Below are positions 58,734 to 64,000 of a stretch of DNA of 64,000 bases, one piece after another. Each line of letters opens with the position of its first letter. Position 1 is the first letter of the stretch. Source of the stretch: Rhabditoides inermis (taxonomy: Eukaryota > Nematoda > Chromadorea > Rhabditida > Rhabditidae). The notes under the pieces are model-generated. The model worked only from the letters and a program-made list of their open reading frames with translations, was not told where the DNA came from and made no database searches. Location of the stretch: assembly GCA_963966185.1 (NCBI GenBank), contig CAWZYM010000301.1:1667501-1731500 (forward strand). Direction: 5' to 3'. The translations under genes and the position numbers were made by a program.

Positions 58734-60228
58734 CTTGTTCCTGAGGTAGTCTCCGTAGGGCGAGGCGTAGATGATAGCGGCAATTTTCTGAAAAACAATA
58801 ACAATTAAACACACAAACAAATAAACAACCTTGAACGAGTCGGGTCTGAGCTGTCGGAAGAGCCGCTCCTCGCCAGCCAGAATCCACTCGAACAAGTTGG
58901 TCAACTAAAACAAAGATGACGTCACAGTTACGATGACGTCATGCCAACCTGCGGGAGGCGCATGTACCACTTGTACTGCAGGTCGCCGATCGGGTCACTG
59001 AAATATAAAACCCTCCCTCTCTCTCCCCCCCCCCCTCTCCGTGTCTCCTCACCGTCCCAGCATCTTCTCGCACGAGTCGGCTCCGTTCTTGCGGAACATG
59101 AATATGTGCTTCAGCTGCGGGATCGACTTGCAGTACGGCACTAGACGGGCCTGGAATGAAAATTGTTGTCATAAAGGCACTCGTAGACATTATTTGCTAG
59201 GAAGTACGGAACGTCGGCAGTACAGAAATGCGTGGCTACCTCGGTGGACGCGGTCTTGAGCACACAGATCTGATCGGCAGGGGTGTTGTGGCGGAGGCAG
59301 GTGACGACTGCCGGAAGGAGAGTCGACACGTCCTGCAACCACTCTCTTTCTTTCTCTCCCTATGATCTTCCCTCCCTCCCCCTCCCTCCCTCTCTCTCTC
59401 ACCTTCTCCGTCCAGTACCCGAGATCCCTTCCGATAGCCAGTGTGGTAAGTGGGTATGGCTCTCCGTAGGCGATCGAGTGTCCGGGTCGGTGCAGCATCT
59501 TTCCCAGCAGGGTCGACCCGCACCTGCAATCATATAACTGAAAAGTATGTTTCAGCGACTCATAAAGCATAAACGTCTAAATATTTGGCGCTGACCGTCT
59601 AATATTTCATCCAATCGACCAATGTTATCCCAATGTTCAGAGCAAAACAACACAAATATTATATTGGACTCTGACCGGGCAGTGTTTGTGTAGAGGACAG
59701 TGTCGGGCTGGGGCTTCTCTCCGAGGCGAGTCGCCAGAGACACGAACTCACCCAGCTCCACAGACACTACGCACAGAGCCTGAAAATCAATAAATAAATC
59801 GATCGATCAAGTAACCAATAGTTATCCACTCACGTCATTGAATAGCGCATCGTAGATGAACGGGTAGTTCATCATGGAATAGTGTTCAATGGGGCGGGGC
59901 AGTTGCACAAAGTGAGCGTGCGTCTCAACAATCGATAAGTCAATGTCCAATCACTATTGTATGTACCTTGTCGAGTGCGTGCAGTGTGAACATGGGGCTG
60001 TCGAGTATGTCGAGGGGCACGAATCGGGAGTGGACGAGCACAAAGTCGTGCACCCAAGAGATCTCCTCAGGGTCGCGCTTCCTCCTAGAAACACACAAGT
60101 CATCCAGAAATTTGGTGGACGATGCATACCTGTAGAGGATGCTCTGCATGCGGCCGTGTCCCGCGGGGATCGCGTCCGATCCCGAGACGCGGCGGTACAC
60201 CTGCAAGAGAACATGTCTCTCTCCCTCA

Positions 60229-60266
<38 letters not shown>

Positions 60267-60390
60267 GTCTCTTCTCTCCTTCCAATACCTGTGTGCAGAG
60301 CATGAATATCCTGTTGAATATGAGGTAGAGGATGTAGAGTGCAAAGTTCGCGAGGGCGGCGTTTCGCGACGGAGGAAGCACCTCCGACAT
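58253..60390 (-). CDS. sulfotransferase-like protein
   Basis: About a dozen exons give a protein of roughly 400 residues. The N-terminus (MSEVLPPSRNAALANFALYI then LYLIFNRIFMLCTQ) contains a hydrophobic segment, suggesting a membrane anchor. The motif CGSTLLGKMLHRPGH matches the 5'-phosphosulfate (PAPS-binding) P-loop of sulfotransferases, and ICVLKTASTE with HIFMFRKNGADSCEKML looks like the 3'-phosphate-binding block. The C-terminus reads YYARVIGVPEDTLVE. The acceptor substrate is unknown. The ATG lies three bases after a gtagcag acceptor. A GA microsatellite lies at 58684-58728 and a CT one at 60221-60262, both in introns. Confidence 0.8.
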
Positions 60391-61180
60391 GATCTGCTAC
60401 AATCAGATTGAAATGCAAATCAGAAATCTTATCAGAAATTTGAAACGAATAACATATGTAGAAGGAAAAAAAGGAATCATAGCGAACGGAACAAAAAACA
60501 TGATACTGAAGATAAGAGCTATCCTAGTTGAGCGAAAAGGTCGCGAAACACAAACATCACGTGGAAACGCGTGAAAAAGAAATCGGCTGGTCAATGAACG
60601 GCTGGTACACACGACTGGCTACACTATGACCCAATTGAAAGCGATGCGAATACTAGTAAATGAAGATGACAAGTAGGATAACGTGTAAGGCATACATGGA
60701 GCCCTATTTATACTACTCGTCTCCATTTCGCAAGTGAATGCCGACGTGTACTAACCTAGTGGCGCGGCGAGAAAAGGCCGTTCCCTCACGCTGTCTGTCG
60801 GGACAGCCTACTCTCTCACCCTTGCGCGCTATTTCCGTCTCTGCACTTCAAAATTCAATGTTCGAATGTTTACACATAAAAATGTTATTGCGAATGACTC
60901 GCAGTGTCAAATTATAGCTTTGCTTTTCAAAAACACTTTTATTCATACGCTACTTCGAGAGAAAAGAGAGTGATAAAACATCATCAGAAACACTGTGATT
61001 CGAGAGTATTTTGATTAAAAAAAAAGAGTAGATAAGTACACAATAATCTCAAAAGACAGAAGAGAAGAAAAGGGAGTTCGGAATTGTTTGTAGATCACAA
61101 AGAAACGAAGGCGGTGTGGACTGCACAGATTCTGTTAGGAGTGGGTAGATCCATTGGATCTTAGAAGGTAGATCAGTAGA
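60391..61180. other. intergenic region
   Basis: AT-rich with A runs and no exon supported. It is the promoter side of the sulfotransferase gene and the 3' flank of the transporter gene. Confidence 0.5.
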
Positions 61181-61370
61181 TCAGGGCTTATCAATGAACC
61201 GCATTTCCTCGTCGACAACTGGCCGGTTCGGCACGTGCAGGTCAGCCGGAGCCTGGCACCCCTTCCAGAAACGCTGAAAACGGATCTCTCATATCTCTTT
61301 CTATCTGTTCTCTCTTTCTCAGTTCTCTCTTAGTTCTCTTTCTTTCTCTCTCTCCCTCTTTCTCTCTCGC

Positions 61371-61433
<63 letters not shown>

Positions 61434-64000
61434 CTCTCTCTCTTTCTCTCTCTCTCTCTTTCTCCTCCCCCCTTCTCTCCCGTACCTCCTTGAGAGTGAG
61501 ATGCTGGTTGGTGAAGAACAGGTAGTAGATGGCATATCCGGGAATGACAATCATCGAACACGACGACAGCATAAAGCCAATCTGAAGAAATTGTGTAAGT
61601 TTATCTCAATTGGAATAGTATCACATCATTCTAGCATACTTTTCAAACTCGAAATGTATGTGACCCAAATGCCTTACACTCTTACATGTATCCCTCTATT
61701 TCCACGTACCACATTGGCCCACGCGGGGTAGGGCTCTCCGTGGGGATAGGTAATGGGCTTGTAGTAGATGATCGAGAAGCAGAACAACATCTGAAACACT
61801 CAACCATCACTAGCCGTCGCGTTTCAGTGACAGTGCACACTCAATGGTTGCGTTTATCGCAGTGTTATGTGCAGTCTGATATGTAGTGATGAGTAGTATC
61901 TCACCAGACTGGTTGCCGGTGCGGTGTACTTCCAGAACACGGTCCACACCGGACTCAGCGTCACTCCAACCATCTCCTTCATCGCGGCGCGGATGCGGTC
62001 AGCGCCTGGATGGATTCCATGTTGTGTGTCTCTCTCGATGGCTCACCGAATCCCCACGACAGTCCGATGACCTCGAAGAAGACGACCCACAGGAGTGCGT
62101 ATCCAGACGCTCCATACGCATCGATGAGGGTCAGCCAGTGAGCGCCCGCCTACAAAAAGATGATCAAGAACTTTCATATTGAATAACAACATAGTCCATA
62201 ATCCTACTTTACGCACCTTGGTGACCATGGGTATTCCGAGAATGAAGAAGAAGAGACACGTGCAACCGAGTGCTAACTGAAAATATCAATTAATTGATTT
62301 AATATTCCTTTATTGATTTTGTCACCTTCTTGTGCTTCCTGAGAATGGGGAAGGTGTCTTCAAGGGCAGTGAACAGACCCTCCATCATGCAAACCTGCAA
62401 GGATCTCTCTCTCTCTCTCTCTCCCTCTCTCTCCCCCCCTCTCTCTCTCCCTTTCCCTCTCTTCTCCCCCCCCCCCCTCTCTCCCTCTCCCTCTTCCTCT
62501 CCTCACCTGACTGTCAAGTCCAAGAATGGTGATCATGAGGAAGAAAAGGAACGCCCACAACTGAAAAGACAAAAGTGTTTTTTTTTTCATCGCAAAAACA
62601 AGGAACAATGTGTTTTCTGTGTACCTGTTTGTATGGGAGGTTCGATGCGACTTCGGGATAGGCGAGGAAAGCCAGACCCACTCCTGAACACAGTGAATTT
62701 ATTTGAACTTTGAACTGCCAGGTATTGGCTACCTTATGTCCTATCTACTCTCACTCTGGATAAAGACCCCCATCACCCGAAATGTGATGTGAAATGATGC
62801 GAAACGCAAAATCATGGTTATGTGATTGCTTTCCTCCTCACCGGGCTTGACGATCTCTGCAATGTCCTTCTGTGCCACCACACTCATGTATCCGAGGATC
62901 GAGAACACAGCGAAGCCAGCCAGGATCGACGTCGAACCGTTGATGAAACACATCACGAACGCGTCACTAAAAGGTATCCAATAATTGATCTGTTTCATTT
63001 CAGGAGCGATAGTGGGAGATAGAAAAGAGAGAATAGGAACATCAGGTCCATACCGGAAGCAGTTGTGGTTGAACTTGTTGTGTGATCCGAGTGCGATGAG
63101 TGCTCCGAATCCGACTCCGTACGAGTAGAACACCTGCGTGCCCGCATCCTTCCACACCGTAGGGTCCGCCAGTCTGGAAGATAGAGAACCAAATGGGAAA
63201 TATGATGTGTTTATGTACTCTCCAAGATGTTGCAGTATGATATTTAAAACGCACCGTTTGGGATCGGGCGTGAGGTAGTAGTATATTCCGGTGCTTGCTC
63301 CGGGTAGGGTGAGACCGCGGAGGAGCAGAACAATGAGGAGGAAGTACGGGAACAGGGCACAGAAGTACACGAACTGGAATGGTTGTTTGTTTACGTGTTT
63401 GTTTGTTTGTTTACGTGTTTGTTTGTTTGTTTGTCTGTCTGTCTATTAGTTTGTTTGTTTGTTTACCTTCCTGGCGTTGGTGATTCCCTTCCAGAGGGCA
63501 AAGTAGATGACGAGCCACGCGACCGCCATGATACCTGAAAAGGACCTACATCATACAAAGTATACGTATGTTGTAACAATTGTTAAGTTGTTCTTACCCC
63601 CAAAATGAAGTGTATAAGTGATAGCCCGCTTTTATGAACCCTTCACCCTTTACACAGATACATCTTTCCATTTTTGTACTCACCCAGCAGTTCCCACTGG
63701 ATGCCTCCAAAGTCCGAGATAGAGTCAGTCTGCTGGAGAACGCGGTTCCTAGAATGAAAAGGGTATGTGATGTCTATGATCCCGGATAAATCTATAATAC
63801 CCTGATCTCTCTGAGGAGTCTCTCTGATGAGATGTTTGGCATTGTGTCAATAGTTGAGTGTGACTCACTCCCAGAACTGTTCGACGGAGGTCTGGGTGTG
63901 GACACCAGAGGAGGAGAGGTTCTTGACCAGCTTGGAAACCACGGAAGCCGGCTCCTTCCCCGTCAGACAACCGTACGTGTTCCTGCAAGCAAGAGCGGTG
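61181..64000 (-). CDS. SLC6 sodium-dependent neurotransmitter transporter, 5' truncated
   Basis: The 5' end lies beyond the window. Visible exons start in the large extracellular loop (NTYGCLTGKEPASVVSKL, with a possible glycosylation site NLS). They continue through TM4 (GIMAVAWLVIYFALWKGITN), TM5, the unwound TM6 region (DAGTQVFYSYGVGFGALIAL followed by GSHNKFNHNCFRDAF), TM7 (FSILGYMSVVAQ), TM8 (LFFLMITILGLDSQ), TM9, TM10 (LTLIDAYGASGYALLWVVFF), TM11 (FCFSIIYYKPITYPHGEPYP) and TM12, to the stop at 61181. It couples Na+ and Cl- gradients to uptake of an amine or amino-acid transmitter. GABA/glycine-type members are the closest by eye, but the substrate cannot be fixed. CT arrays fill introns at 61298-61478 and 62404-62508. 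Confidence 0.92.
61298..61478. repeat. CT-rich microsatellite
   Basis: About 180 bases of CT, TTTC and CTCC repeats in an SLC6 intron. A second such array lies at 62404-62508. Confidence 0.93.

Overview
The window is intron-rich nuclear DNA from a nematode. Four things point there. One gene (28043-29818, minus) encodes a Srg-like seven-helix chemoreceptor, a nematode-restricted family. A duplicated pair of genes encodes proteins with two helix-loop-helix domains and a C-terminal WRPW, the layout of the nematode REF-1 family. Introns are mostly very short (about 40-60 bases). A 3' splice site lies within about 10 bases of the start codon in many genes, as expected for spliced-leader trans-splicing. 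The genus cannot be told from sequence alone. GA/CT and TGTC microsatellites are very abundant, almost all in introns or between genes.

Layout. 1-10.1 kb: an unidentified partial coding stretch, then a phospholipase C gamma gene (plc-3 type, 5' exons missing). One of its introns holds a separate coiled-coil gene; another holds a tRNA-related inverted repeat split by a 441-bp insertion. 10.9-16.5 kb: a duplicated, unstable block with a small secreted-protein family (one complete copy, two truncated), a 21-copy 78-bp minisatellite and inverted or tandem copies of its flank. 16.7-19.5 kb: two unrecognised genes. 21.4-26.6 kb: an MPPED-type metallophosphoesterase with a long RRxS-rich N-terminal region; its last intron holds tRNA-Leu(CAA) and tRNA-Glu(UUC). 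26.9-34 kb (minus): two copies of a small single-pass membrane protein, the Srg receptor, one REF-1-like repressor and a possible peptide-hormone precursor. 34-37 kb (minus): a five-module zinc-finger-like protein. 37.7-44.1 kb (minus): a divergent PPM/PP2C-like protein. 47.2-53.8 kb (plus): TFIIE beta and D-2-hydroxyglutarate dehydrogenase. 54.4-58 kb: a second tRNA-Leu(CAA), a decayed tRNA-Glu, and an inverted copy of the membrane-protein plus REF-1-like pair. 58.2-64 kb (minus): a sulfotransferase and an SLC6 neurotransmitter transporter cut by the window edge.

No single pathway unites the genes. Housekeeping and signalling genes (PLC gamma, TFIIE beta, D2HGDH, PPM-like, SLC6) alternate with rapidly changing nematode material. 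The most notable structures are the roughly 3-kb inverted duplication, an orphan exon of the membrane-protein family inside D2HGDH, the hairpin-bearing minisatellite with a single-copy relative beside it, the gene inside PLC gamma, and a phosphoesterase with Cys at a metal-ligand Asp position. All exon joins are read by eye and have not been tested against transcripts.
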